From: Haemaphysalis longicornis
Taxonomy: Eukaryota; Arthropoda; Arachnida; Ixodida; Ixodidae
Direction: 5' to 3'
NCBI GenBank assembly: GCA_013339765.2
Contig: CM023448.1
Location: 196,704,409-196,768,408 of the forward strand
Length of the DNA stretch: 64,000 bases
This document shows positions 36,963 to 48,175 of this stretch, piece after piece. Numbering within the stretch: position 1 is the stretch's first letter; each line of letters begins with the position of its first letter. The translations under genes and the position numbers were made by a program. The notes beneath the pieces were generated by a model, which saw only the letters and a program-made list of their open reading frames with translations, was not told the origin of the DNA and did no database searches.

Positions 36963-37200
36963 TTTTAACACGAACGTGTTTTATGCGGGGATACATCAAG
37001 ATTTCACTGACGTCATATCCGTTACGGAAACGACGCCAGTACACCTTTGCCGAAGAGACCCGCCAGCAGGACGTCGCTCGCCAAGCACGCCCACATGACA
37101 GCCGCCGCACCGCAAACGATGCTCGGCTGCAGATATCGCTGTACATTTCACTTTCGTGTTTTACCTATTCCTATGACAGAGGAATCAACCACAGTTTTTT
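36963..37200 (-). repeat. Composite dispersed repeat, copy C (internally deleted)
   Basis: It begins TTTTAACACGAACGTGTTTT and contains GACGTCATATCCGTTACGG and GACCCGCCAGCAGGACGTCG. It ends CACTTTCGTGTTTTACC with the outer GAGGAATCAACCACAG and a T run. Both termini are kept, but the tRNA-like block and the 5' half are missing, leaving about 240 bases compared with about 720-840 in copies A and B. Confidence 0.8.
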
Positions 37201-38398
37201 TTAGTCAAATTATATGCTCGATATTGTCATTAGCCGAAATTTCATCGATGGCTGCAGGGATTGATAAATTGAGTGCGTTTTTGGGAAGTTGAACCACCGG
37301 GTGGCTTTAAAGTGCAGGTATGTTTCATGTGAGCAGCTTTAATAAACATTTCGTTGCGATACATAGTAAAACTGTGGTTTATTATAACTGCTTCACTTGG
37401 TGCACTTTGTTTGGCGCAGTTTCATTACGACGAAAGTTCAAGCTCTTTGCCGCGAGGGCACGCTTCCAATAGAAGTCCATTAGCACACTTCAGGAAGCGA
37501 CATCCAGAAACCGACGCCGGAAGATCGACGTTAGATAAACAAAAACATAGTAAAAAAAAACTACTGGAGTTCGCCAAAACATGGTTGACATATAAGAAGA
37601 AAAAAAACTGTCTTCTAAATTGCGAGAGAGGACTGCAGGCCCGAATTTGCCTTCAGTATCTCGCAGCCAACAAACATCTCGGATGTGGTTCGGTGCCCTC
37701 GGGCTATCAGGAGAATGAAACAGAATGGAAGGAAGCCACCGGAGGCCTCGCCATTGTTCCTCGGGAAGTCTTCCGGGCAGAGCCAAATACAGAAGGCGGG
37801 AAGTGTTCCTCCACGAATGTCCAACGCGGAGTGTAGGGTAGCAGACCGTCGTTGCTGTTTCTTATCAGCGCCGGCTCTTTCGCTCTCTGGCGTAGCGGCG
37901 CTTCTCATGGCCTTCCTCTTTAGTTCCTTTTCGCTGCGCTTTGATTACTGCCAGCGCTTGTCGGATTCGTAAGGTTGAAAAATCGGGGTTGAATTGACGA
38001 TAAAGAAGCGCAAGATGACTGGGGTCGTTGGCTCCGCCAGTGTTCTTGTCACTTTCGAAAATAATGCGCCAAGCGTCGGTTCAGCAGCGAGAAGGCCAAA
38101 GACGACTGCGCTTTGTTAGAAGCAAGCGCAGTGAGTCCTGTCAGTCGAGTGAGTGCGCAAATGGAGCTCGTGGGCTGCAAGCGAACGGGAACAAGGGAAA
38201 GCTGTTGCTTGTCGTCGCACTTTAGGCTCTGGAACATTACGCGCGAGCTTTGCACGCATCCCCCCTCCCTCATCTTGTCTAGCAAAAAGAGTCAGTAAAC
38301 GTTGGTACTAATGAATCGCTTGTCTTGATCTGTTAACTGATGCCTTGTTCTCTTTATGCGTCAAATTGAGTTGTTGATCCAGTTATTTAAAAAAATAC
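37201..38398. other. Unassigned stretch with one long open frame
   Basis: Plus 37333-37836 is open for about 167 codons, including a signal-peptide-like segment (KLWFIITASLGALCLA), but it has no ATG at its start and no known domain. CAG followed by GTATGT at about 37315-37321 would be a good splice donor. I do not call a gene. Confidence 0.3.
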
Positions 38399-39115
38399 AG
38401 TTGATCCCTCTTTCGTAGGAATCGGTAAAACACGAAAGTGAGATGCGCCTTCACAGGATCAGTTGAATGTTTATTCGGCATCGATATGCACTAGCACATC
38501 GCTATTTATATTTCTTCGGTATGGCACCGTCAGACTTATCAACATTACACAGTGGATTGCACGCGCACTGCGTAAACCCGAATGAAACCACACGCGCTCG
38601 CAAACCATGTGAACGAAACTGAACGGGTTGCCAACGAATCGTTTGGTGAACTCACGGTCCCCGCTGCAGCGAAAGAGCATGATTTGCGAGGCTGTCGTGT
38701 GAGTGTGCTTGGCGAGCGACAACATGGTGGCCCGTCGCTTTCGCAAATGTGCGACCACTGCGTCCCTGCTCCGCGGAGTGTACGGCGGACGGTTGCGTTG
38801 CGACCAGCTCATCTGGCGCCAACTGTCGGCGCTCATTGGCATCGTGATGCACTACTTCCTTCACCTCTCTTAGACGGCAGCACCATCGAAATAGAGGAGG
38901 GTTATAGGAAAGATATATGGCGCGTTCATACGGCTGTCTGCGCTTCAGCTCGTAGCAGAGTAAGTAACGTACCTGGCACCTCCCGTTGCGGCGACGGAGC
39001 CCCCGGCTCGAATCCTGGCGCAGCGGCGTTTTTTCTGGCAATGTCATTTCCGTGACGGATATGACGTGAGTCAGATGTTAATGGATCCCGGCATAAAACA
39101 CTTTCGTGTCAAAAA
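38399..39115 (+). repeat. Composite dispersed repeat, copy A (near full length)
   Basis: It starts TTGATCCCTCTTTCGTAGGA followed by AAAACACGAAAGTG and ends GGCATAAAACACTTTCGTGT. In between are a coding-like segment beginning ATGAAACCACACGCGCTCGC at 38582, a central GC-rich part with GCTTGGCGAGCGAC, a GACGGCAGCACCATC segment, and a tRNA-like block at about 38935-39015. Copy B is the reverse-oriented counterpart, sharing these landmarks in the same order. The inner terminal words AACACGAAAGTG form an inverted pair, but the left end has about 35 extra bases, so this is not a simple TIR element. The family is unidentified. Confidence 0.8.
38935..39015 (+). other. tRNA-like block inside composite repeat A
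   Basis: A degenerate box A (TTCAGCTCGTAGCAGAG) and box B (CGGCTCGAATCCTGGC) are spaced like pol III promoter elements. The equivalent block of copy B retains better tRNA features. It is not a functional tRNA: stems are not preserved. Confidence 0.55.
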
Positions 39116-40785
39116 CGGGTCACCGTGAAACTCATGTACATATTGCCGCGAACAATGTCTTCAGACTGGGTTGTTTGCGTTTTGTTGCCAGCGCGTGTCC
39201 GCACCTACCAATCTCATACTCTTTTTTTTTTTTTTTCAAGGGGAGCGTTCGCTTATTCCTGCTATCGTTTTGAACCGCTCGGCAGTCTTCAGGGATATTC
39301 CGCATGCTACTCGTTCGTCACTCGCTTAGACTATCCTGGTACTGATCGACAATGTTCTGTGTCTAGAGGGGTGTTTCTGAAAAGGATTGCGTTTCAAGAT
39401 AGAAATATGAACTCCGAAAGCCGCGGTATTGGAATCGCCGATGCTCTTCTGTTACTGTGCAGTTACCTGTGTTGATTGCTTCTTCAACGTTTGTGCTTTT
39501 CTTCCAGTTTAATGCGGAACACAAGGTCGCTCCAACAAACTGTGATTACTACAAGAAGCGTGCCTTGTTCTTGGAGGCGTGACAATATAAGCGAAGTGCA
39601 AAAATTTCAGTCAACCAATGCATGGCATCTAGACGTCACGAATAATGCTCTGTCACGACATTTATGACAGGTGAATTGACAGGATTATGTCGTATACGGA
39701 TCCGTGATATCAAGAACCTACAAATACGAGCGTAAAAACACAAAAGCCGTCCTACACTATAACCTTCACTGTACCTATATTCCCTCGCCCGCACAGAGTC
39801 GCAGCGCCATATCCCTGTTCACGTGAAATTTTAAGAATGTTTGTTTCTTGAACAGTTTGTACACAGGCTAGTTTTTTTTCCGAAGTGAAACGCCCAAGGT
39901 GAAACTGTGTGCGAATGAAAGAGGAAATCCTAAACCATGCTTCCGGGCTAGAGGATGTCTGCAAATTACGTTGCAAAGATAAGGGTAGCCTAAAAATATA
40001 AGCCATTGCATTCGCGAAGATTACCAGCGAAACTGTTTAGCACACGACACACAAAATTGTGGAGAAAGGTACGAACTCACCTTTTTCTGAACTAAAAAAT
40101 ATGACGAGTGAACAAAAGTCGGCGTAATGGTGGAGTCCCCTTAGCGACCGATTCTCATATAATTTGTGTTGGGAATGGGCCCACAAAAAGGACTTACAGC
40201 CGTCTTTTGTAACCATGCTCTTCCCGTATATGCTCATGTATTGACAGCAGACAAGAATACTGAAACGTTGCCAAGTTCGCCGTGAACGAAATAATTAGGA
40301 AAAGGAAATGAAACTCGGAGTATGATAGAGCCGTCTTACCGTAGAATTGTATCATTTTCGGGAAACAGTTTTGGTAAAAGTGGAGTTACAGCTCCTATCT
40401 GCTGAGCATTCTCTATGAAGTTGTCTTTCCCGCAAGGCGATTTTCTCGATCTCATAACAAATACACGCAACACTAGCCTAACAATTCCCCGCTTTAAATA
40501 TCCACTCTTCTTGTCAGGGTTCTAAAATATATGAAATCACGAAACTTTCGATGATGGCGTTCGTGGCTGCAGCAGTCTTATTTGGGTGTCCAGTAAAATA
40601 GGCAGCAAAAACGGTTCCTCGCGCTGTGTGCGTGACGCAGATAGATTCAAGAAATCAAACGCGCTCTGTTGAGGGACGCACCAGTCAGTGACACGCGCAC
40701 ACTTTTACAATTGTCACTTCAACAATCGTTAGGAAAGTGGGGTAAACCTGGTCGCTTCACCTTAACGCCAATACGCCCTGTTGCA
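39116..40785. other. Unassigned stretch
   Basis: No feature was recognised besides a T14-15 run near 39222. Confidence 0.4.
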
Positions 40786-41133
40786 CCACACGCACGCACG
40801 CACGCACGCACGCACACATGCACGCACGTACACACACTCGCGCACACACTCACAGACGCGCGCACGCACATGCGCACGCGCACGTTCACACGCACACACA
40901 CACCCACACACACACGTGCGCACGCACACATACACGCACGCACACATAGCACACGCGCACGCACACACACACACACACACGCATGCACACACACACGCAC
41001 ACGCACACTCTCACACACACACGCACGCACGCACACATGAACACACGCACACGCACGCACACACGTGCGCACACACAAACACACACACACATACACGCAC
41101 ACGCACACACACACACCCATACCCACACACAAA
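40786..41133. repeat. CA/CG-rich alternating purine-pyrimidine tract
   Basis: About 348 bases of ACGC, ACAC and ACAT units, almost all alternating purine-pyrimidine. Both strands are open in several frames only because the repeat lacks stops; those frames are not genes. Confidence 0.95.
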
Positions 41134-41339
41134 CGTAACAATAGGTATGCACTTTTATTCTAATCTACAAGCGACTAGACAACCGGCGATATCGGCCGCA
41201 GATTCGCTCGAGTAAAGATTTGTGCCGACGGCTACGTCCTGGGAAACCGCTGCTTCACCACAACAGTTAACCCATCTCGAAGTTTGTTCAGGGGCTGCGC
41301 TTTGCTGCATAGCCCATGCCTACTAGAGGAGGCGTGTAG

Positions 41340-41428
41340 AGACGTATAGAGAGTGCGACACTTAGCATAGGGCCGGTATAATTGGAGATCTATGGGAGAG
41401 GCCTTAGCCCTGCAGTGGGTGTAGACGC

Positions 41429-41430
<2 letters not shown>
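41340..41430 (+). mobile_element. RTE-type LINE 3' end
   Basis: ATGGGAGAGGCCTTAGCCCT followed by GCAGTGGGTGTAGA and then (GAT)n is the characteristic terminus of tick RTE-clade LINEs (the last codons, near MGEALALQW, and a GATGAT tail). Only the last few codons are recognisable; the 5' boundary is uncertain. Confidence 0.7.
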
Positions 41431-41460
<30 letters not shown>

Positions 41461-41490
41461 CGACGACGACGATGACGACGATGATGATGA
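41431..41490. repeat. (GAT/GAC)n tail
   Basis: ATG/ACG trinucleotides follow the RTE 3' end directly and probably grew from its tail. Confidence 0.9.
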
Positions 41491-42225
41491 TAGAGATGTC
41501 GCAGATGTTAGACTAATAAATGCCTTTGGGCCATACCGTGCTTGCCGTCAGCCATCTCTCGTTCTATCCTCCAGATCCGTTTCATCCCGCTGATCGCTAT
41601 TTTGTGTTAACCGTTTGGCGCATGACTCCCTGCGAGAGATACCTGCACCTAATAGCGTGATAAAAATTATGAGCTCCAGAAGTAACCTCTCATTTCTACG
41701 CTTTGAACCGTGAAATATCATAAAAAGAAGCCTTTCCACATAAAAGTTTTCGGATAATTCTCAATCAGCAAGCATGTTGCCGCCGAGTATTAAAGCGAGA
41801 ATAACCTGAGAAATGGGAAGCTGTAGTAGTTCCAGATGCATTTTCCATCAGTTGCTGTTGTGATATGCATTTATTAAACTTAATTACAATCCATGCGTTG
41901 AGTTAGTTATGATTACTCCGCTTTAATTAATCGCGGAAGACATAAAGGCGACAACACTGTTTTTTTTCGAAGCATTTTCGAAAGATTTACGGGATAAAAA
42001 GAGCGTTTTCAGAAATATGCACATGGTCGTCTCTTATATTAGAGATTAAGGCAAAAGAACTGAAGTCCGATGGCTTTTTCTACGCCTGGCGATTGGGTTT
42101 TTTGGGTCCCGGTGTTGGCGTCGGACGACATTTCACGAACTTCGCAATTGGCGCCACAAGAACAGGCTCAGAATAATGACGCACAGACTAGAGATCTCTC
42201 CGCATCTCGTTGCTGTTTCTCCGAC
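41491..42225. other. Unassigned stretch
   Basis: No feature was recognised. Confidence 0.4.
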
Positions 42226-42282
42226 GCAGCATCTGTTCCACGGCGTCTCCCGAAGGGATAAAAGCCGTGGAACAGATGCTGC
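42226..42282. repeat. Perfect 19-bp inverted repeat
   Basis: GCAGCATCTGTTCCACGGC (42226-42244) and its exact inverse (42264-42282) flank a 19-base spacer. CCGTGGAA recurs once more just downstream. Confidence 0.95.
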
Positions 42283-43383
42283 CGTGGAAAAGCCTATTTC
42301 CCCAGATACGTCCTACTATCCCGGTGCCCTCTGAATCAGCCAGTCATTGCACTGGCCGGTTCCAAAGCGAAAAGTGCATCAGTGGACACGAAGTTGGGGA
42401 CGGAACCCCCCGGCCGCGCCCTGCTTCCCCTGGGTGCCGCACGGACACTTCAATTCCAACTCGTTTGCAGCATTCGCGGAATGCGGCCTCACGCTAAGGC
42501 CTCGACGAAGGACCGAATAAGACGCCGCTTGTGCAAGCGGCCAGTAGAGGCGCGTGGGCGCAGCCGGCCTGAAGTATCGCGGCGAGTGACGCGGTTGGCA
42601 CGCATTCGCGGCGCGCAGCGCAACTGAGCGGCCTACGGATGTCGTGAAAGGCTCTGCTGTCTAATTAAAGGCTGCCTATTATGTCCACCCCGTCGCGTGG
42701 CCTCCTGAGGGGTGTCGCGCACGCGTGCCGGCCAAGCGGCTCTTCCCACGTTCCGCGCAAGGTCGACTTTCAACGCTCCTCCCGGATCACTGCTTTCCGA
42801 CGCCCATTAAAACAGAGCAACCGTTAACGAGTTTTCCAGGCCAGTCTGCCCAACTGGGCATGCGCGGAGGGTACGTTTTCGGACACAATGCAGAGCAACG
42901 GGGGCTAATTTCAAGGCGCACTTCTCAGTACGACGCACGGCCTCCTTCCCTTTCTCGGTCCCTCTTCCAGCAACGTATTGACCCGAAGAATGGGCCCCTT
43001 CTTTGAGGTTAATAACTCAAAACTTCCCGTAGAATGTTTCGTTGTTTTTTACTTGCTCCCTGATGTCGTATTGATTGCCGTTAATTACGCAGGCCATTAT
43101 TTCACCCCCTGGAACCCTCTACACATTGTGGTTCATACTATGTATCCCCGCCTTTTTTTACATTTTGTCAGCCCACCACCCTTCCTAGATTATCGCCGAA
43201 CAACAGGCAGGATGTTGCGTACTCCGTGCATTACGTATTAGTGATGGGCTTTTATGTGACTGGAGTGTCTGCTTCATAACCGATGCTGCACGTAACACTG
43301 AAGCAAGAAAGGTCGGTGGCTTTACTCCTCATGGTATACAGAATGACCGCCTTCGTATGCTTGGACAGGTCGTTGTGTCACAC
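42283..43383. other. Unassigned stretch
   Basis: No gene was recognised. The open frames at 42382-42627 and 42725-43006 lack motifs. Confidence 0.4.
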
Positions 43384-43644
43384 ATATCTTGGTCACTATC
43401 GGCATTAAATGCGCAACCCAAATTACGTTGCTCTTAACTAGTAAAGCACTGAGAAAAGGCCAAAAGGTAGACAATATATTAAATGTCGACACATAGTATG
43501 GTTTTCAAAGAATGCCGCGCATTGAGCAGTACTTCACATATCTTCGTCGTTATCGGCATTAATTGCGCAACCGAAATTACGTTGCTGCTAACTAGTAATG
43601 CACTGAGAAAGGCCAAAGGGTAAACAATATATTAAATGCCGACA
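43384..43644. repeat. Tandem duplication, period about 154 bases
   Basis: ATATCTTGGTCACTATCGGC onward (43384-43491) is repeated at 43538-43644 with about 90 percent identity by eye: shared landmarks are CGGCATTAA, GCGCAACC, AAATTACGTTGCT, AACTAGTAA, GCACTGAGAAA and ACAATATATTAAATG. A 46-base spacer separates the copies. Confidence 0.9.
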
Positions 43645-43986
43645 GAACGAGCAGTGAAACCTGAATTGAATGGTATAAGCCTCAACACAAAGATTGAATG
43701 ATTTCATGTCATATCCTTCCGAAAAAATTCTTTGAGGCACCCAAATCTGCTTGCGTGCTTTGATTACGAAAGCCGCGTGGTTTCTCCATACGATAGATGT
43801 CAATTCTGGACTACAAAATCGTGTTTCTTGGCTTTTCCTTTTTAGTCTTTTGTCCCTTTTTGCTGCATTCTTCGCCTCATACGCTTGGGCCTTGTTGGCG
43901 CATTTGCGTGGGCTACTGCGCTTAGCCGCTGCAGAAACTTGCGGTACGTCCGAGGTAAAAGCCCTTGCCATCGCGAGGCCCGGCAT
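43588..43986 (-). CDS. Uncharacterised lysine-rich open frame (doubtful)
   Basis: A 132-codon frame with an ATG at 43986. The first 60 residues are strongly basic (KAQAYEAKNAAKRDKRLKRK), which is suggestive of a coiled-coil or nucleic-acid-binding exon; the rest is uncharacteristic. The C-terminal third reads through the second unit of the 154-base duplication, so if real it would be only a 5' exon ending before about 43700. No family was recognised, and chance is a serious alternative. Confidence 0.15.
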   Translation of the reverse strand: MPGLAMARAFTSDVPQVSAAAKRSSPRKCANKAQAYEAKNAAKRDKRLKRKSQETRFCSPELTSIVWRNHAAFVIKARKQIWVPQRIFSEGYDMKSFNLCVEAYTIQFRFHCSFCRHLIYCLPFGLSQCITS

Positions 43987-44157
43987 GAACTACTTCGAGA
44001 GGCAGATTGGCGGCACCTCACGCCACTAATTTCCCACAATCAGCGGTCTCGGTGGTTGGAGTGAACCTGTTCTCCTCACGTGCCGTCACGTGTACTTCCT
44101 CCTAGGTGGCCACGCTGTCGTGAAGGCACGATTATAGTCATACAGAACCGCGAGGAA

Positions 44158-44300
44158 GCCGTGGCGTTAAGGTAACGTGTTCGTCTCGGACTACGAAAGT
44201 CCTGTCCGATTCCCAGTCAAACCAAATGTGCCAAATGTTTTTCGAAGGCAATAACATACTTTCCTTCCGGCATCCTCTCTGGAAAATTTGACGTCAATTT
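44158..44300 (+). mobile_element. tRNA-headed SINE-like sequence
   Basis: GTGGCGTTAAGGTAACG (box A-like), then a CTCGGACTACGAAAGTC arm, then TGTCCGATTCCCAG (box B-like) span about 70 bases, like a decayed tRNA head. About 75 unassigned bases follow. There is no CCA or clear cloverleaf, so a functional tRNA is unlikely. Confidence 0.45.
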
Positions 44301-45443
44301 GAGTGTTTCTAATGTTGTTTTTTTATTATTTTGCTTGTTGCGCAACGGCGATTTTTGGTGTCATCGGACAACAACGATGCCTTATTCTTGAACTAATGAG
44401 AAGTATAATAGTTTCACATTATTAATGTTATTTTAAAATGAGAACCAAGTACAATAGTCATAACCATACATATGCCCTGATCATGCTATGTTTTTTTTTT
44501 ATAAGTGAACTGAAATTCATGAATACAGGTCCTCAGCGTCGTGTATTTCTTCTTCTCGTTAAGCGTATTGCCGACTGCACTCCCCGGATGAACCTTAGCT
44601 ACTGATGAAAGACGAAAGGTCGTAAATTGGGAAAACTGTCTACCAAATTTTCCACAACGCTTTAAGTTTTGTTTGGGGAAGACACCGACGAGTACTGAGC
44701 ACTACGCCCTCCAGTGGACTGAAATATCAAAAGTCAAAGTTGGTGCAGGCCGTGCTGACGCTGGTAATTCCGCATTATATTTTTGATTGCTTTATTCAAT
44801 TTGGAACCTTTTCGGCAAAATTCCAAGACAGGAACAGCTCAACTGCTCCCACTCTCGAAGCCAGCTGCAAATGATTTCCACCATTAAACCTTTACGAAGA
44901 AGGCGCGCAGAATTAACGCGCAGGAACGGCCTCCCAAAGTCGTACATTTAGTGCTCCTCTCTTAATAACATTCCGCGCCAGAGGGAAAGCACCTTGAGTA
45001 AATTAGGTCTGCATAATTCGCCGTCCAGCCGTCGTCCAACCGCCGCTCCTGCATGCTTCCCGTTATCGTTTTAATCGACACAGGCGTTTTAAAAAGGAGG
45101 AACTGAAGTGTCTCGTGGATGCAGTCAGTGTCTGCTGGGCAGGCGGAAATAGAAGCAATAAGATAAGCGCCACGGCAGCTGCGATAATAAACAAACTCAT
45201 TGAATTAAATCCTTTGGCCAGGACTCTATAACATTTCGTTGGAGTGAGGAAAATTTCTCCGTGCACCGAAGTCTGTTGGCTTGCTACGAATGCAGAAGAA
45301 TTAGGGCTTCCTCTGACCATGCTCATCAAAAACTTCTTTTTCCGTTTCGTTCTTCGCTTTCCTTCATTCGTTTTTGGCTCAGCTCGCCGCATAATTTGCC
45401 TCGTGTGCTTCTTGTGAGGTCCCTCCATCTTCTTCCTCTTCAT
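44301..45443. other. Unassigned stretch
   Basis: No gene was recognised. The minus-strand open frame 45063-45479 begins in the trinucleotide repeat and looks spurious. Confidence 0.4.
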
Positions 45444-45660
45444 AATCATCATCATCAACAACAACAACAACAACAACAACAGCCTACTAGGTCTGCTGCA
45501 GGGTGAAGGCCTCTCCCAACTACCTCCAACCGCTTCCTGTCCTGCGTTGCCCGAGTATATTCTCTGACTTCAAACTTTCTTATTTCGTCCCTCCATCCAC
45601 CATCCAGTCCTTCGCCTTCATTTTCTTCTAGACCCGTCTCTCGATATCTACTCTGTCTGG
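45444..45660 (-). mobile_element. RTE-type LINE 3' end with (GTT/GAT)n tail
   Basis: On the minus strand the sequence reads GTTGGGAGAGGCCTTCACCC, then TGCAGCAGACC, a TAGTAGGCTG segment and (TTG)n(ATG)n. This is the terminal signature of tick RTE LINEs. On the plus strand the tail is the ATC/AAC array at 45444-45481. About 180 bases upstream of the signature look related; no protein can be read confidently. Confidence 0.65.
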
Positions 45661-45735
45661 TTCACTGACCGCCCCCCCCTTCTCCCCCCCCCAAAAAAAA
45701 AACGGCTGTGCGAAAGATACGAGTAGATAATATAT

Positions 45736-45740
<5 letters not shown>

Positions 45741-45818
<78 letters not shown>
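45741..45818. repeat. (AT)n microsatellite
   Basis: About 78 bases of uninterrupted AT dinucleotide, preceded by shorter AT words. Confidence 0.95.
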
Positions 45819-45820
<2 letters not shown>

Positions 45821-47529
45821 CAGTACGCAATTCGCAATGCCCGTTTTTCAGGACCACATAGATCAAGCTGTATAAAGTACTGGCCATACGTACGACGCAG
45901 AAGCACTTTTATCGCGAGACAGCGCGAAATAATTTTCCGAGATGCATCGACCCTTGAGGCCAGTAATTCCCCAGAATAAGCGTCCTCAGTGCCTAGGATG
46001 CAGCTGTTATGGTTAAGTTCACCTAACTTCCATTGCCTTTGCCGTGCCGTTCCCAATGGCACACGCACTAGGCGCACCTTCAGTCAGCTAGAGCCACGGA
46101 GAAGCCGTGGAGCTGGCTTCGCGTGCTCCTCTAACACTCCGTCGGCCCAGTTCCGTTTTCCGCTAGACCGACATTTGGTGACGTTTATTTTCAAAAAAAA
46201 AAAAAAACCAATAATTTACTTTGTTTAGAGTAACCTATCTGAGAAGTCTGACATCAACCCGAACGTTTTGGCGTATTTTTACCCCGTGCGCCGCTGGCAA
46301 TTTTTAGCACCATTCCATGTGAACGGTCAACAACAGCGCCTAATTTTCCCCCTCATAAGACATATAATGCTTTCCCATTTGAAAAATAACGCTTAGCTTT
46401 CTGTTCATGACCGCCAGTGACCCGCGCCTTCGCGGACGGCGCCACGTTCGAAACCCGTACCCCTGACTGCCGCGTCCACTGCGAACATGCCCGCTGATGC
46501 AGCGGCCGTTCGAGTCTAGGCTGGACAACTCTCCAGCCGACTCAATTTGGGACGTACTTTTCTTAGAGGGCCCCGCTCCCTTAGGCTAGGGGCCCATGGG
46601 AAGCTCTTCTGCGCAACCCTTGTGCTCCTTACCTTGCATTCCCAGGCTTGCGACAGCGCTGGGACCGCAGTCGGGGAACGCGCGCTCAATGGGCAGCGCA
46701 CGCATAAAGGGCGTCGGCCGGTGTTGTCTTAGCGATTTTGTTGAGCTTAGGAAAGAACGTTTGCCTTTTATTTCGAATATATTTGCTTGCACAGCCCTTT
46801 TAGTATTAGCGGGAACTAACCGCCCAGGCATTCATGCACACACGATTATCTATTTTCTTGCCCCTGAGTGAAAGGCATCGCTCGCTCGCTTTCTCGAGCG
46901 AAGTATAAGACACCGTTTGCACGAAGAACACGATCTGCGCTACGTGGATTTGCTGGTCTTACTTTGGCCATTTTGCTCGGAATGGAAGCAAATGGACCGC
47001 ATAAGTTCCATGTAATCATATATATCTGCGTTCCAGCACATAGTGCTGGAACGGAGCGAATAAAACGTAGGTCTTTTTATTTCACTGTGCGAATTTTCCC
47101 CTGCTTTGATATTTCGTAGAATCCCCCACCCTCTGTGCCTTGGCCTTTTTAATGGCTTGGTTCCTTGGATGTTTCCGTAAGGGCTTCGACAGCGCTATTT
47201 TTTCTTTAGCAAATGCACTTTCTGACCCGGAGACCCACGATCATCTTTCAATAGGTAGAAAAAACGTGCGTTTGTTTTTGCGTCTACTAAAAGAATACCG
47301 ACTGAGCTTGTTAGGGCTCAAAACAAAAATAATGCCTAAATAAGTTGGTAAATGTTTAGATTTGTTGAAGTAGGCAATGCAAGTACCGTTCTATTGTAAC
47401 TCCGTATTCCGCGTGGCCTGACGATTGGAAAACACAACAATTAATATTAAAACTACACTGCTGATGTGAACAGGTGGGATTTCAGCTTTTCTGCTTTGAG
47501 GGCTCCATTTAAAACTTGAAAACACTCAC
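45819..47529. other. Unassigned stretch
   Basis: No gene or element was recognised. It would be intronic on the minus strand if the exon at 47530-47716 is real, but I found no matching downstream exon. Confidence 0.35.
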
Positions 47530-47716
47530 CGTAATGACCTGCAGGTCTCTCCGCTGAAAAAAATATCCCTCCCCGATTAGCACCTGAAAATTTAATATTG
47601 CCGAGTGCGTATTTTCCTGTCATGTGAAGGGCCACTCTCAGCCGCCGTATGTGCGCGGGATCCAGACTGAGGTAGAAGAAGAGAATGTAGAGGACCACGT
47701 GTGGATTTTCCGCCAT
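47530..47716 (-). CDS. Candidate first coding exon of an unknown host gene
   Basis: The minus strand has an ATG at 47716 in a strong start context (AAAAATGGCGG, A at -3 and G at +4) that also matches a YY1-type element often found at animal transcription starts. Sixty-two codons follow (MAENPHVVLYILFFYLSL...), and then GTGAGTG at 47529, a near-consensus splice donor. The N-terminus has a hydrophobic segment (VVLYILFFYLSL) that could be a signal anchor. The downstream residues, ALHMTGKYALGNIKF and then GGIFFSAERPAGHY, do not look like a repeat. I do not recognise the family. No second exon was located, so this could be a chance combination. Confidence 0.3.
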
Positions 47717-48094
47717 TTTTAATGTGGCGGCTTCACGAGCTACTGTACGGAATTACTCAGCGTCCTTTCGCAAAACCCCTTTTCTCTTCATTGTATTCGC
47801 GATAACTTGTGCTGCAGGTATGGGGTACACCCCATACAATTTGATCCAGGCCAACCGGTCGATCGGTTCACAAGTCACCTATGCGCGACGCGACATTTCG
47901 GTCCGAGATTGGTACAAGCCCGGCACTTCAGTACAATGTAAAACTTTAATTAAACGTGTTTATATGCCACGTCCCACCTAAACGCCGTTTTGAAAGACGC
48001 CAAACCGCTTTTGTTTACGACAAGAATGTGTAGGGTCGAGCCGAGAGAACATTTTACGATAAAAAAATTACGGATTTTGGAGAAACAAAATGGC
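47717..48094. other. Unassigned stretch
   Basis: CCGCCATTTTTAATGTGGCGG at the left edge is a near palindrome. Nothing else was recognised; it would be the promoter side of the candidate exon. Confidence 0.35.
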
Positions 48095-48175
48095 ATTTCT
48101 GGGGCTCGGACCCGGGACGTTCGTTCCAAGACCCACGACTTTTGCCCTAAGCTGCTGAGGTAGAGCCGCGGCGCC
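48095..48175 (-). mobile_element. tRNA-like SINE head
   Basis: On the minus strand GCTCTACCTCAGCAGCTTAG resembles box A and GGGTCCGAGCCCC matches box B at tRNA-like spacing (about 50 bases). The intervening arm is decayed. No SINE body was recognised downstream. Confidence 0.5.

Noticed and set aside
40669..41215. Open frames of 76-144 codons rich in His/Thr/Ala or Cys/Val
   Set aside because: They are translations of the CA/CG repeat, which lacks stop codons in several frames.
45628..46077. Tyr/Ile-repeat frames on both strands
   Set aside because: They are the (AT)n microsatellite read in frame.
46395..46500. Possible tRNA-like segment (GGGTTTCGAACG on the minus strand)
   Set aside because: A box B-like word is present but no convincing box A or stems were found.
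47724..47981. Plus-strand 85-codon frame opposite the candidate exon
   Set aside because: It starts at GTG, which is not a normal eukaryotic start, and has no motif. The minus-strand ATG has better context.
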